Part shown: positions 54,704-63,648 of the stretch, piece by piece | Numbering within the stretch: position 1 is the stretch's first letter | Layout: each line of letters begins with the position of its first letter | From: Paraglaciecola sp. MB-3u-78 | GTDB lineage: Bacteria > Pseudomonadota > Gammaproteobacteria > Enterobacterales > Alteromonadaceae | DNA: 64,000 nucleotides | Direction: 5' to 3' | Assembly (NCBI RefSeq): GCF_002835935.1 | Contig: NZ_PJCF01000011.1 | Location: forward strand, 39,143-103,142 | Program-made: the position numbers and the translations under genes | Notes under the pieces: generated by a model | Told to the model about the DNA's origin: nothing | The model's input: the letters and a program-made list of their open reading frames with translations, nothing else | Databases searched by the model: none

Positions 54704-56248
54704 ATGCCAATGGCACCTATTTCAATGCGTAAGTTAAAAGAGATTTTAAGACTCAAATACGGCTGTTTGCTCAGCCATCGAAAAATAGCCAAAAGCTTAT
54801 CTGTTTCAGCGTCAATCGTGTCTATTTATGCCATTCGTGCCACCTCTCTTGGGATCACTAGTTGGCCGCTTGATGAAAAATGGAATGATGAGACGCTTCA
54901 ACGAGCATTCTTCAAAACCAAACCTAAGAGCAAGGGCTACATCATCCCTAATTGGTCTGTCGTCCAGCAAGAGCTGAGGCCGAAAACGATGACATTGCAG
55001 TTATTGTGGGAAGAATATGGTGAGCGGTATCCAGAAGGTTTTTACAGCTACAACCACTTCTGTCGTCTATATAAAACATGGCTAACATGTCAAAAACCGT
55101 CCATGCGTCAAAACCATAAAGCAGGTGAAAAACTGTTTGTTGATTATTGTGGACCCACTATGAATATTGTGGACTCAACAACGGGTGAATGCCGCACAGC
55201 ACAGGTTTTTGTGGCAGTCATGGGCGCATCTAACTACACCTTTGCAGAGGCTACGTTTAGCCAAAAACTCGAAGACTGGGTGATGAGTCATGCACGATGC
55301 TTTGAATTTCTGGGTGGCGTACCTGAATTGGTCATCCCAGATAACTTAAAAAGTGCCGTGACAAAAGCGTGTCGTTACGAGCCGGATCTGAACCCAACCT
55401 ACCAACAACTCGCCGCCCATTACGATACCGTTATCGTGCCTGCCAGACCTTATAAACCCAAGGATAAATCGAAAGCTGAGGTGGGTGTTCAAATCGTTGA
55501 ACGTTGGATAATGGCGCGACTTCGCAAGGAAAGCTTTTTTAGCTTGCGACAGTTAAATCTAAAAATACAGACACTTTTAACCGATTTGAATCAAAGGCAA
55601 ATGAAAAAGCATCCAGGCTCAAGGCTATCCCAATTTGAAGCGATAGATAAACCCGCACTGAAACCTTTGCCGTCACAACCTTATCGCTACACCTTAGTGA
55701 AACAGGTCAAAGTGCATATTGATTATCACATCGAGATTGAAAAACATTACTACTCGGTGCCACACGCCTTGATCAAGAAAAAGCTAGAAGCACATGCTAC
55801 GGGGCAACTGGTCACACTTTATCATCAAGGGGTACAAGTGGCCGTTCATCCAAGATCATACCGCGTGGGAGGTCACAGCACCCTGGATATCCATATGCCC
55901 ATCGCCCATCAAAAACAGCAGCAATGGACCCCCGAACGATTTGAAAGTTGGGCCAGAAAATTCGGAAAATCAACCGAGCAATTTGTCATTCAACTCATGC
56001 AAACCAAAAAACACCCCGAGCAAAGTTACCGTGCCTGTATGGGCATATTGAGTTTAGGAAAAAAGTTCACAGACAAACGACTTGAAGCCGCCTGCTACCG
56101 AGCGTTAGCAACAGGTGTTACGCGAGTAAACCAAGTGAAAGCTATCTTAGAGAAAGGGTTAGATAGCCAACCTCTACCGGAAAAACAGCTGGATCTTTTA
56201 AGTGAGATAGACCATCAAAATATCCGTGGCAATCATTATTACCACTAA
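54704..56248 (+). CDS. istA: IS21-family transposase IstA
   Basis: This ~514-aa DDE transposase has an N-terminal helix-turn-helix (SHRKIAKSLSVSASIVSIYA) and catalytic residues in LFVDYCGPTMNI, LVIPDNLKSAVTK and KSKAEVGVQIVERWI. A Mu-type C-terminal beta domain contains VHIDYHIEIEKHYYSVPHAL. I chose ATG 54704, preceded by GGTGAG. Upstream in-frame TTG/ATG at 54686/54689 have no ribosome site. It is 19 bases upstream of istB. Confidence 0.92.
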   Translation: MPMAPISMRKLKEILRLKYGCLLSHRKIAKSLSVSASIVSIYAIRATSLGITSWPLDEKWNDETLQRAFFKTKPKSKGYIIPNWSVVQQELRPKTMTLQLLWEEYGERYPEGFYSYNHFCRLYKTWLTCQKPSMRQNHKAGEKLFVDYCGPTMNIVDSTTGECRTAQVFVAVMGASNYTFAEATFSQKLEDWVMSHARCFEFLGGVPELVIPDNLKSAVTKACRYEPDLNPTYQQLAAHYDTVIVPARPYKPKDKSKAEVGVQIVERWIMARLRKESFFSLRQLNLKIQTLLTDLNQRQMKKHPGSRLSQFEAIDKPALKPLPSQPYRYTLVKQVKVHIDYHIEIEKHYYSVPHALIKKKLEAHATGQLVTLYHQGVQVAVHPRSYRVGGHSTLDIHMPIAHQKQQQWTPERFESWARKFGKSTEQFVIQLMQTKKHPEQSYRACMGILSLGKKFTDKRLEAACYRALATGVTRVNQVKAILEKGLDSQPLPEKQLDLLSEIDHQNIRGNHYYH

Positions 56249-56267
56249 TAAAACCTAAGGAAACAAC

Positions 56268-57032
56268 ATGCAATCAGTGACGCAACAAATCAATACTCAA
56301 TTAGTCATGCTAAAGCTAAGCGGCATACGTGATGCGTTATCACAACAAAGTGAACAACCCAATCTATACGTCGAACAAAGCTTCGAAGAGCGGTTATGTT
56401 TATTGCTTGACCATGAAATAACCCAGCGAGATCAACGTAAAATTGACCGACTGACCCGCCAAGCCAAATTTAGAGTGAACGGGACATTAGCACAGTTGGA
56501 TTATGGTGCGTCGAGGCAGTTAAACAAAACGCAGATCCGCTCATTAGCGCAAGGTGAATGGCTTCGTCTTCACCAAAACATACTGATCACAGGAGCAACA
56601 GGTTGCGGTAAAACCTACCTTGCTTGTGCGTTGGGCCATAACCACTGCCAGCAGGGAGAAAACGTTTACTACTTTAGGCTCAAAGAATTGCTTGAAAAGA
56701 TGTTTATGGCACAAGCGGATGGCAGTTATCGAAAGTTTATTAACAAACTCACATCAGCGAACTTACTGATCTTAGACGATTGGGGATTAGAGCCATTAAC
56801 GGGGCAACAACGCAGTGATTTACTTGAGTTAATAGATGCGAGGTATGACACAAAATCGACACTGATTGCGAGTCAATTACCGATAGAAAATTGGTACGAT
56901 ATGATCGGGGAATCCACGCATGCAGATGCGATCCTAGATCGGCTTGTTCACGGGGCAATTAAGTTAGAATTAAAAGGCGAATCCATGCGAAAAAAACTAA
57001 ATTCCTTGACTGAAGCCGATCACACAAGTTAG
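56268..57032 (+). CDS. istB: IS21 transposition helper ATPase IstB
   Basis: A 254-aa AAA+ ATPase of the DnaC/IstB type with Walker A TGATGCGKTYLACAL near residue 107, Walker B LLILDDWGL near 165 and sensor ALI-type SQLPIENWYDMIG. It assembles on DNA and activates IstA. A good ribosome site (AAGGAAAC) precedes ATG 56268. Full length for the family. Confidence 0.93.
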   Translation: MQSVTQQINTQLVMLKLSGIRDALSQQSEQPNLYVEQSFEERLCLLLDHEITQRDQRKIDRLTRQAKFRVNGTLAQLDYGASRQLNKTQIRSLAQGEWLRLHQNILITGATGCGKTYLACALGHNHCQQGENVYYFRLKELLEKMFMAQADGSYRKFINKLTSANLLILDDWGLEPLTGQQRSDLLELIDARYDTKSTLIASQLPIENWYDMIGESTHADAILDRLVHGAIKLELKGESMRKKLNSLTEADHTS

Positions 57033-57111
57033 ATTTTACTGAGTTCTACTGGAAGACAAAAAAGTGATCGTCTTCAATGTTATTGACCGATCGGTTTCAT
57101 GTTATTACGCA

Positions 57112-57116
57112 GTGAT
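57112..57116 (+). repeat. 5-bp target duplication of the IS21 element, right copy (GTGAT)
   Basis: Partner of 54482-54486. This length is within the range reported for IS21-family elements. Confidence 0.8.
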
Positions 57117-57191
57117 TGGGTTTTTGCAGGATAGTTAGCGAAAGGATGTCGGTAAAGAGGTAGGTTGCGGCAGTATCGAACAGGTTACAGG

Positions 57192-57686
57192 TCACGGTAA
57201 AACGATATCAACTCTTTGCGTATCAATCAAGGAAATACCCAAAGAAGTCAGCACTGCAGCGGTAAAAAGATACAAGCCCCAAGCCACTTCTATCTGCCAG
57301 ACGCCGACGCCTTTTGAGATAACAATATATATTGCCAGAATAAAGACCTCCGACATGGCGAGCTTGCCCAGCGTTGTTATCACCGGTTGTGCAGCTTCTG
57401 TAAGCAGGTTGAAGTGAATGAGAGCCATGCCTAAGCACTTCAGCAACGGCGCAACCAATACGAAGAATGTCACAGCCAAGGCCAGCAAGACATCCGTTTC
57501 CCATAGTGCTTGGATACCCGATATCACGGTCAGTGTATCAGGCTCGAACAGTCTCTTTCCTCCCAGCCATAAAGGCATTTGCCACTGTGGCAACAGGCCG
57601 GTCGTGAGCAGCGGTGAGAACCATGCGATTGGAAAAGCGAACACAAGCGATAAGTTCAAGTATTTAATGAAATGATGGTTAGTCAT
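57192..57686 (-). CDS. PqiA-domain (paraquat-inducible protein A) membrane protein
   Basis: A 164-aa protein with four membrane segments and the PqiA pattern: SLVFAFPIAWFSPLLTTGLL, TLTVISGIQALWETDVLLAL, FFVLVAPLLKCLGMALI, MSEVFILAIYIVISKGVG. It is a single-domain form, about half of PqiA. PqiA-type proteins accompany MCE lipid-transport proteins, but no pqiB/mce gene is adjacent, so its partner is elsewhere or lost. It lies right beside the IS21 insertion. Confidence 0.85.
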   Translation of the reverse strand: MTNHHFIKYLNLSLVFAFPIAWFSPLLTTGLLPQWQMPLWLGGKRLFEPDTLTVISGIQALWETDVLLALAVTFFVLVAPLLKCLGMALIHFNLLTEAAQPVITTLGKLAMSEVFILAIYIVISKGVGVWQIEVAWGLYLFTAAVLTSLGISLIDTQRVDIVLP

Positions 57687-58028
57687 GGTTTGTTTTATTA
57701 TAGATTGATAGATTAGGTAGATTGAAAGATAGATAGGTAGATTGAATGGAAGAGGAAGAGCCCATGTAAATGTGCTGCCCTTCCCTCTCGGGTGCCAACT
57801 GAAAATGCGGCAAACAGCGCTTCAAACATACCTCGATTTTATGTCTTGAATTAAAGTTTTATGCTGGATGTCTATGTTGGCTGTTGTTGTAGCCTGCTTT
57901 TTGCTTGTTAAATACTAAGGCATGATTCACCTGAATGGCAGGCACAAAAAACCCGCACTTGGCGGGCTTGATGTAACTGCGGTAATTTCTGCCTTGGCCA
58001 ACCTAGATCAGCGAACCCAAATCAGTAA
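57687..58028. other. Spacer with PEP-CTERM gene terminator
   Basis: AT-rich sequence upstream of the PqiA-like gene with an imperfect AGATAG-type tract near 57700-57745. At the other end is the terminator at 57945-57966. No gene. Confidence 0.5.
57945..57966 (-). terminator. Terminator of the PEP-CTERM gene at 58029
   Basis: On the minus strand CCCGC-CAAGT-GCGGG is followed by a run of six T (57946-57951), about 60 bases past the stop codon. Confidence 0.85.
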
Positions 58029-58703
58029 TTAAGATTGTTTCTTAAATCGACGTGATCCTAAACCCATTAAACCTAATGCAAAAATAGCGAGGACAGAAGG
58101 CTCTGGCACCGAGACAGCAGTTCCGAACAATTCTATCTCGTCGATTGCCACACCGCCGCTTATACCGGTCGTGGGGACTATGATGCGAAATCCAGTCGCG
58201 AGAACCGGGCCGTCAAAGCTATACACTTTACGAATGGCTGAGGAAGAAACCGAAACAGCGCCGTCAAGTGTTGTCCAAAGGCTGTCGATCGTGTTCTCGT
58301 CTGGGCTGATAGAAGTCGTCACCTGAATAATGTAGTCGCCATCACTGCGATCTATATAATGCGGTTTGTTGTCTCGGCCGAATGCAAAGCCGTCAAGATA
58401 GAATGATCCGTTAAGATTTATGCCTGCGAAGGCTCCTGAAGTTCCGGTAGCTCCGTTACCAATCCAACTGTTTGAATTGCCGTAAATCCCGTCATTCAAG
58501 GCACCAATAGTGTGGATCAGGTGAACTCCTGCATCAGCAAGCGCGTCCAGAGCGAATGCGGTCCCGCTTGTAGCTAAATTGGTAGGAACGTTGAGGCCGG
58601 TTGGGCCAGTACTATCCAACGTAATGATTGTCGCGTTCGAAGTGAGACTAGTCGCGGCAAGTACCAAACCTAGTAAAGCGGTATTTAAAAATTTATTTTT
58701 CAT
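58029..58703 (-). CDS. PEP-CTERM surface protein with a lectin-like domain
   Basis: This 224-aa protein has a signal peptide (NTALLGLVLAATSLTSNA) and a beta-sandwich-like body (YLDGFAFGRDNKPHYIDRSD, VLATGFRIIVPTTG, AIDEIELFG) that resembles carbohydrate-binding or discoidin-like folds. The PEP-CTERM tail is VPEPSVLAIFALGLMGLG then RRFKK. It should be exported and processed by an exosortase, linked to exopolysaccharide. A sigma54 promoter precedes it, as known for PEP-CTERM genes controlled by PrsK/PrsR. Confidence 0.85.
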   Translation of the reverse strand: MKNKFLNTALLGLVLAATSLTSNATIITLDSTGPTGLNVPTNLATSGTAFALDALADAGVHLIHTIGALNDGIYGNSNSWIGNGATGTSGAFAGINLNGSFYLDGFAFGRDNKPHYIDRSDGDYIIQVTTSISPDENTIDSLWTTLDGAVSVSSSAIRKVYSFDGPVLATGFRIIVPTTGISGGVAIDEIELFGTAVSVPEPSVLAIFALGLMGLGSRRFKKQS

Positions 58704-58784
58704 TTGATTTTCCTTTTAATCTCTTCACAAAACAATTGGAAGGTAGCTGCAAAAAGTGATACTTCATCGTGTACTGGAATACTA

Positions 58785-58800
58785 AGCATGAAGTGGGCCA
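58785..58800 (-). promoter_or_regulatory. Sigma54 (-24/-12) promoter of the PEP-CTERM gene
   Basis: On the minus strand TGGCCCACTTCATGCT has GG and GC separated by exactly 10 bases. It lies about 80 bases upstream of the start codon. This fits the RpoN/PrsR control described for PEP-CTERM genes. Confidence 0.65.
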
Positions 58801-59478
58801 TAATTATTATAGTCAACAATTTCAATTGCTTGAGAATATTCGTCACTTCAAGTTATATGGGTGTGTAAAAAAGTCAGACACAAAAAACCTTGTTTTACGT
58901 GGAATTGATTACACAAGATTAATAAATTCGCATAGATTTGGCCATTAAACCGTAACCCTTGACTAACATGCTGCTTTGAACGTAGAAAAAGCAATAAAAA
59001 TTGAGTTTGAAATCACTTATGGCCGTCTTTAGAGTAAGCCAAATAGCTGTGTTGTTACTTAGTACCTAGTGGTGCTAGTTTTTATACACTGAATGCAGCC
59101 ACTGAATGTCAGTTATGTATTCAGGGATCCACTGCCAGCTTGTCCATTTTGCCTCTTGAGTTACCCTTACCTGCGGCTATCCCAGCAGATGTCAGCAAAT
59201 TTTACACTTGGCTAAACTGATTTTGGGCTGAGGTTTTTCATCCATGACGGCCCTCTTTCTCCCATGCTGGTAAATGGTACAAAGGACATGGCCTTCGACG
59301 GTTTGTCGCTGGTTACCTCGGCAACACTCAGAATTTCAGTTTTCCAGTTTTCCGCCACCCCGCCCAAAATGAAACCCTCCGAGGTCTCCACCACTGACAG
59401 TGACCGGTTTGCAGTTGTCCAAAATCCAGTACAAACCCCACTCTGAGAGCTCCGCTGTTGTGCGCTGAGGCAAACGTT
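58801..59478. other. Gene-poor region with repeat A
   Basis: No supported gene. It includes a GTGTGTAAAAAAGTCAGACAC near 58859 that resembles the start of the 52.48-kb repeat. A family A copy lies at 59332-59400. Confidence 0.5.
59332..59400 (+). repeat. Dispersed repeat family A, direct copy
   Basis: CAGAATTTCAGTTTTCCAGT, TTTCCGCCACCCCGCCCAAA, then GAAACCCTCCGA. It lies about 80 bases before the right att-like repeat. The inverted copy at 41495 lies just after the left one. Confidence 0.7.
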
Positions 59479-59873
59479 CGCTGGCCGAGTACGTCGGTGA
59501 TGGGCAGTAGTGAAAATCACGCAGCGGCTGACTGACTGCAAAATTGGTGAAAAGGTGGTTTTTTAGACGAGTTTCAGTGAGACCCAAAATCTATAAGTCG
59601 GCGGGTGTGAGGTAACTCGATGATTTGTATAAGAAAAATGGTGGCCCTTCCCTGACTCGAACAGGGGACCTGACGATTATGAGGCAAGGAGAGAGTTAAA
59701 AATTTACCCTTCAACCCCAAGAAAAGTAACGCTTTTTTCCGGCGCATAAACCTCTTGAGTGCTTAACCGAAACTATACCGAACTTTTTGGGTTGTTGATG
59801 TTGTCGTCACAATGTAAGTCCAAGAAAACTAACAGTTTAACTTGACCGAACTCCGAACTTTTTCCGAACTGAA
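59479..59873 (+). repeat. ~395-bp direct repeat with tRNA 3' half, right copy (att-like)
   Basis: Homologous to 41079-41475. This copy retains a better tRNA half and the same ACCGAACTTTTT-rich flank. Confidence 0.88.
59639..59683 (-). pseudogene. 3' half of a CAT-anticodon tRNA (Ile2 or Met)
   Basis: On the minus strand: anticodon loop CTCATAA (59677-59683), variable AGGTC, perfect T-stem CCCTG / CAGGG around TTCGAGT, acceptor strand AAGGGCC and ACCA. No 5' half: the preceding bases cannot pair with the anticodon stem. The homology starts within the anticodon stem-loop, the usual crossover place for tyrosine integrases. Confidence 0.8.
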
Positions 59874-60249
59874 CTTTTATCCTGCCATGGCATCGTCAAT
59901 AATTTGTTTCGACTTAGTCGCCATTTAATGAAAGCCAGTAATTACAAAATGTTCCGTGAACGATCGTTTGATGAATGGGATAGGGTGAGTTGTGTTCAAA
60001 ATCCGACATAAGATGTTTAAAACTAGTTTTTATCGTCTAAATTCGATAAGTTGACAATACCTCCGCTTTGAACAATGGGTTGAGTCCGGTTATCACACCC
60101 TTGGTAAATATAGCGCACAAATATGATGCGCATCGGAATATTCAATGTAGACGGTTTGCATTCATAAAACATGGTTTTTTAAAAAGCCATCGACTCAACT
60201 TTTCAATAACAAGTAGGGCAATGTCCTATTTACAATCTGTATGGTTGCT
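59874..60249. other. Spacer right of the att-like repeat
   Basis: No gene or clear signal. The short open frame near 60068-60253 has no recognisable features. Confidence 0.4.
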
Positions 60250-61059
60250 TTAGTCTATTTCATTCAAAGACCTTTCCGCTTTTTTTAACCAATAATACAT
60301 CTTGTCACCATCTCTTGGTGTGCCTTTGCCTTCGTTATACATAAGAACCAGAGACATTTGTGCGGTCAAAACTCCAAGCTCAGCTGCTTGCTTACATAAT
60401 GGAAAGGCTGCCCTATAATCTTCTTCCGCAAATTTAGACCCACAAGCATCAGAAAGATCCTGTTTACTCATTTTACGAGGACCTACATCACTTTCACTCA
60501 TAGTATTCAGAGAGATTTGCGCATCTTCATGACCCTGCTCAGCAGCTTTGGTGAGCCAGAAAATGGCCTGTTTGTCATCTTTAGGCGAGCCTATACCCTT
60601 GCTATACATGCTGCCTAGGTAATATTGACCCGTCATATCCCCCTGCTCGGCAGCTTTGGTGAACCAATAAATGGACTGTTTATCATCTTTAGGAATGTCT
60701 TGGCCACTGAAAAACATACCACCCAAAGCTAATTGTGCGTTCGCCACCCCTTGCTCGGCAGCTTTGGTGAGCCAATACTCTGCCTGTTTATCATCTTTAG
60801 AAACGCCTTGGACACCGATATACATCATACCCAGCTCATATTGAGCTTTACCATATCCCTCATCAGCCGCTCGCTTACACAAAGGCAATGCCGATTCAAA
60901 ATCCCTCTCAACTGATAATGAATAACAGGCATCAGCAAATAGCTGACTATCATCCGTACATCCGGAAGTGACCGATATAAAAATACCAGCAACTGACAGG
61001 CACTTTACGAAATGAGTGATTAATGATTTTGGGCGGTTAGTTTTGTTGGTGTCGTCCAT
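60250..61059 (-). CDS. Sel1-repeat (SLR) protein, probably exported or lipid-anchored
   Basis: A 269-aa protein with an N-terminal hydrophobic segment ending in Cys (LSVAGIFISVTSGC), possibly a poor lipobox. It then has about five Sel1 repeats: AQYELGMMYIGVQGVSKDDK, AQLALGGMFFSGQDIPKDDK, GQYYLGSMYSKGIGSPKDDK and a degenerate final pair. The repeats are nearly identical to one another (KDDKQA-x2-WLTKAAEQG), suggesting recent expansion. SLR proteins mediate protein-protein contacts. Start ATG 61059 has AGGAAG upstream; the in-frame ATG at 61110 does not. Confidence 0.85.
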   Translation of the reverse strand: MDDTNKTNRPKSLITHFVKCLSVAGIFISVTSGCTDDSQLFADACYSLSVERDFESALPLCKRAADEGYGKAQYELGMMYIGVQGVSKDDKQAEYWLTKAAEQGVANAQLALGGMFFSGQDIPKDDKQSIYWFTKAAEQGDMTGQYYLGSMYSKGIGSPKDDKQAIFWLTKAAEQGHEDAQISLNTMSESDVGPRKMSKQDLSDACGSKFAEEDYRAAFPLCKQAAELGVLTAQMSLVLMYNEGKGTPRDGDKMYYWLKKAERSLNEID

Positions 61060-62152
61060 TACAATATAGCTTCCTAATTTAATATGACTGATTAAGCAGT
61101 GGTTCTTCAATGCAGTATCTGGAACAAAAAACGATGTGTTATTGAATTATATTTAAACTTAAATTTTTATAAGTTACCAAATATATTTTAAATACATAAT
61201 AATAAACGCCCATACAAATTTTGCACTATCAACTTTCATTTCAGTGAATGATTTCCTGTCGGGTTTGATTAACTTTATAATTATAGTTCGCTCAGTATAG
61301 CCATACATGAGCTTATCTAGATATAAGCAAGTATGGCTATATGATGTCACAAATTGGAATTATCAGAATGGCGGCATTATTTAAAATTAGCCTATATAAG
61401 TCAGATGTAGTTCGATTTGAAAGTATTTCGGTTTCATACAATTTTACGTCTTCGCACAATTTTGCATTGGAACCCGTCGCCTCGACGCGTCAATTGCGTC
61501 GAATGTTTCACTAAAACGTTTAGGGGATTTTTCTGTCACCAAAAGCAAAAAAAAAAAAGGCACCGAACCCGGATTTGGTACCTTCACAAAAAAACTCATC
61601 GTAAGTGCTCCAGAGTGTCCGACGGTGACAAAATTTCCGCCGTCGGATGCCTCTATCATGCCCACAAATAATTTTTGCAGAGTGGTCCACTGTGGGCAAA
61701 TTTACGTTTGTGATCTCAATGGGGCGGGAGGGGATGCGGAATCCTGCGAAACTGAATTCTGTGCAGGTAACTCATACGTGATACACCTTTCCTGATGAGC
61801 CTATTATTAACTGAAGGGTTTACTTACCACAGAGCCAGCTAGGAACAGAATGTAGTTAATGTAAGCTTTGTGGAACTGCAACGGATGAAAGAAAGCGGTC
61901 AGTCGAACATTGATTAATAGTGGTTCATTGTGATGCCAAATTGGCTCGTCAGGGGCGTCACCTCTAATTCAAATTTGAGCAAATTGAATTCATTCATCGA
62001 AAAAATACTTTTTAACATATTGATTTCATGTGAAAATCAGGATTGTTAGTCAATTTGGATATCTGGGTGTAACTGATATATCTACAAAATTTGCTGTTAG
62101 GTTTTGCCCAATCCCGAAGCAATTTACTTTTTTATAGGGCAGGGAATAAAAT
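61060..62152. other. Intergenic region dominated by a long repeat
   Basis: 61060-61388 is AT-rich promoter-like DNA. 61389-61970 is the ~580-bp repeat. 61971-62152 is the upstream region of the zinc-ribbon gene. No other gene is supported. Confidence 0.6.
61389..61970 (+). repeat. ~580-bp direct repeat flanking the zinc-ribbon gene, left copy
   Basis: Shared with 62940-63520 in the same order: AGATGTAGTTCGATTTGAAA, the TGCATTGGAACCCGTCGC block, TTGCGTCGAATGTTTCACTA, an A-tract with GGCACCGAACCC, family B, a degenerate inverted family A, and GATGAAAGAAAGCGGTCAGT. The copies differ by indels and many substitutions, so the duplication is not recent. Confidence 0.88.
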
Positions 62153-62812
62153 ATGGAAGTTTTTTTTATAATTTGGTTAGCTTTGGCTGTTTTGGTTGGC
62201 GTTTTTGCTGATTCACATGGTCGGTCTGGGATCGGCTTTTTCTTTCTTTCAATACTAATGACACCTGTATTTAGTTTTATCGTAGCTTTGGTTGTAGCTA
62301 TTGCGTGGCCTATAACGAAAGTAACTGAAGCTAAAGCATTAAAAAGTGGTGAAATGAAAAAATGCCCCAGCTGTGCCGAGCTAGTAAAGATGGAAGCCAA
62401 TATTTGTAAACATTGCTCCTGCAAACTGGAAACTACTACAAACAGTAATTTAGCCTCAATAATCGAGGAAGCACACTTTAATGACACTATAGATATAGCT
62501 ATAGATAAATTTTGGGCTTTTACTAATGAGACTTTTTTTAATAATAGACTTGCTAATGGTCAATTTGGGCTTCCCATAACCGTTTTCTTAGGTGTCTTTA
62601 TTCCAATTTTATCTTTGTTCCTACTATCACAAGCCCAAACTGGACTTTTTCCGCTGCTTGGCCTACTCGTTAATATTCCTTGCAGTATTGGGATGTGGCG
62701 CTCAGCCGACCAGTTCGAAGGCAATAGAGCTTGGGCTTTACTTATCAAGGTATTTACGGTTGTTTTTATGATACCAATGGGCTTATTTTTGTTAGTTTGC
62801 ATATTTGATTAA
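62153..62812 (+). CDS. Zinc-ribbon membrane protein of unknown function
   Basis: This 219-aa protein has N-terminal membrane segments (EVFFIIWLALAVLVGVFA, GIGFFFLSILMTPVFSFIVA) followed by a zinc ribbon CPSCAELVKMEANICKHC and a linker. Two more hydrophobic segments end the protein (LPITVFLGVFIPILSLFLL, LIKVFTVVFMIPMGLFLLVC). No named family. It is the only gene between the two ~580-bp direct repeats. Confidence 0.75.
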   Translation: MEVFFIIWLALAVLVGVFADSHGRSGIGFFFLSILMTPVFSFIVALVVAIAWPITKVTEAKALKSGEMKKCPSCAELVKMEANICKHCSCKLETTTNSNLASIIEEAHFNDTIDIAIDKFWAFTNETFFNNRLANGQFGLPITVFLGVFIPILSLFLLSQAQTGLFPLLGLLVNIPCSIGMWRSADQFEGNRAWALLIKVFTVVFMIPMGLFLLVCIFD

Positions 62813-63648
62813 CTGTGTATTGAGCAACTAACTGAAAATACATCACATGAAGAGTTTATTTCCTAATACGGGTATATAAAGTTAAGAGCATACTGTTGCC
62901 TCAAATTGAAACTCTTTGACCGACTGCTTTATAGAAGTACAGCCTACATAAGCCAGATGTAGTTCGATTTGAAAGTCTCTCGGTTTAATGCAGATTTACG
63001 TCTTCACACCATTTTGCATTGGAACCCGTCGCTTCGATGCCAAATAAGCCACTCGACGAGTAACAGATCCGTTCGCAGCCTTTGTTCTACATGAAAAAGC
63101 GACGATGCGTCAATTGCGTCGAATGTTTCACTAAAACTTTTAGGGGATTTTTCCGCCACCAAAAGCAAAAAAAAAAAAAAGGCACCGAACCCAGCGCGAA
63201 GCCGGATTTTGTACCTTCACAAAAAAAAACTGACCGTCAGTGCTCCAGAGTGGCCGACGATGACAAAATTCCCGCCGCCGGATGCCTCGATTATGGCCCA
63301 GACAAATTTCCCCAGAGGTGGTCACAGAGGAGAAATTTGGTAATTCGGTGAAGTGGGTGGGGGGAGGGGGTAGCGGAAAACTGAAAAGCTGAAGTTCTGA
63401 CTAGGTAACGTATGCTTTGTGGTACAGCTACAGATGAAAGAAAGCGGTCAGTCGCACATTGATTTATTTTGGTACATTTTTATACCAAGTTTGATCTTCA
63501 GAGCTTCACCTCTGAGTCAAGAACGTACCATTTGCGATCGTTCATTAACGCTGCCAGAACGCGCAGCTTTTTAATTGGTGTTTATGTGGTCGCGTAGCGT
63601 TAAGCCACAAAAAGAGCACAGGAAAAGCTATCGTCGTTGCTGGCCTTA
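62813..63648. other. Second repeat and spacer
   Basis: Mostly the right copy of the ~580-bp repeat (62940-63520). The remainder (63521-63648) is the tail of the minus-strand gene at the edge. No other gene. Confidence 0.6.
62940..63520 (+). repeat. ~580-bp direct repeat flanking the zinc-ribbon gene, right copy
   Basis: Partner of 61389-61970, period about 1.55 kb. It contains about 70 extra bases after the TGCATTGGAACCCGTCGC block, and an inverted family A copy at about 63355-63400. Confidence 0.88.

Larger units (their letters stand above)
54487..57111 (+). mobile_element. Complete IS21-family element (about 2625 bp) with istA and istB
   Basis: The left end TGCATATTAACAT and the right end (complement TGCGTAATAACAT) form the terminal inverted repeat, each followed inward by CCGATC-type subrepeats. 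Four left subrepeats of the CCGATCAC-N2-AATAACAT type (54508-54600) and at least two on the right match the multiple terminal repeats typical of IS21. It is flanked by GTGAT duplications. Both genes are intact, so the element is probably still mobile. Confidence 0.9.

Noticed and set aside
59212..59587. Minus-strand frames of 83-109 aa around 59.2-59.6 kb
   Set aside because: They run through repeat families and the att-like repeat, and the same chance peptide (LRDFHYCPS) appears at 41.1 kb only because the DNA is repeated.
41079..63520. Integron cassette array with attC sites
   Set aside because: The spacer repeats lack the paired R'/R'' core sites (RYYYAAC ... GTTRRRY) and no integron integrase is visible.
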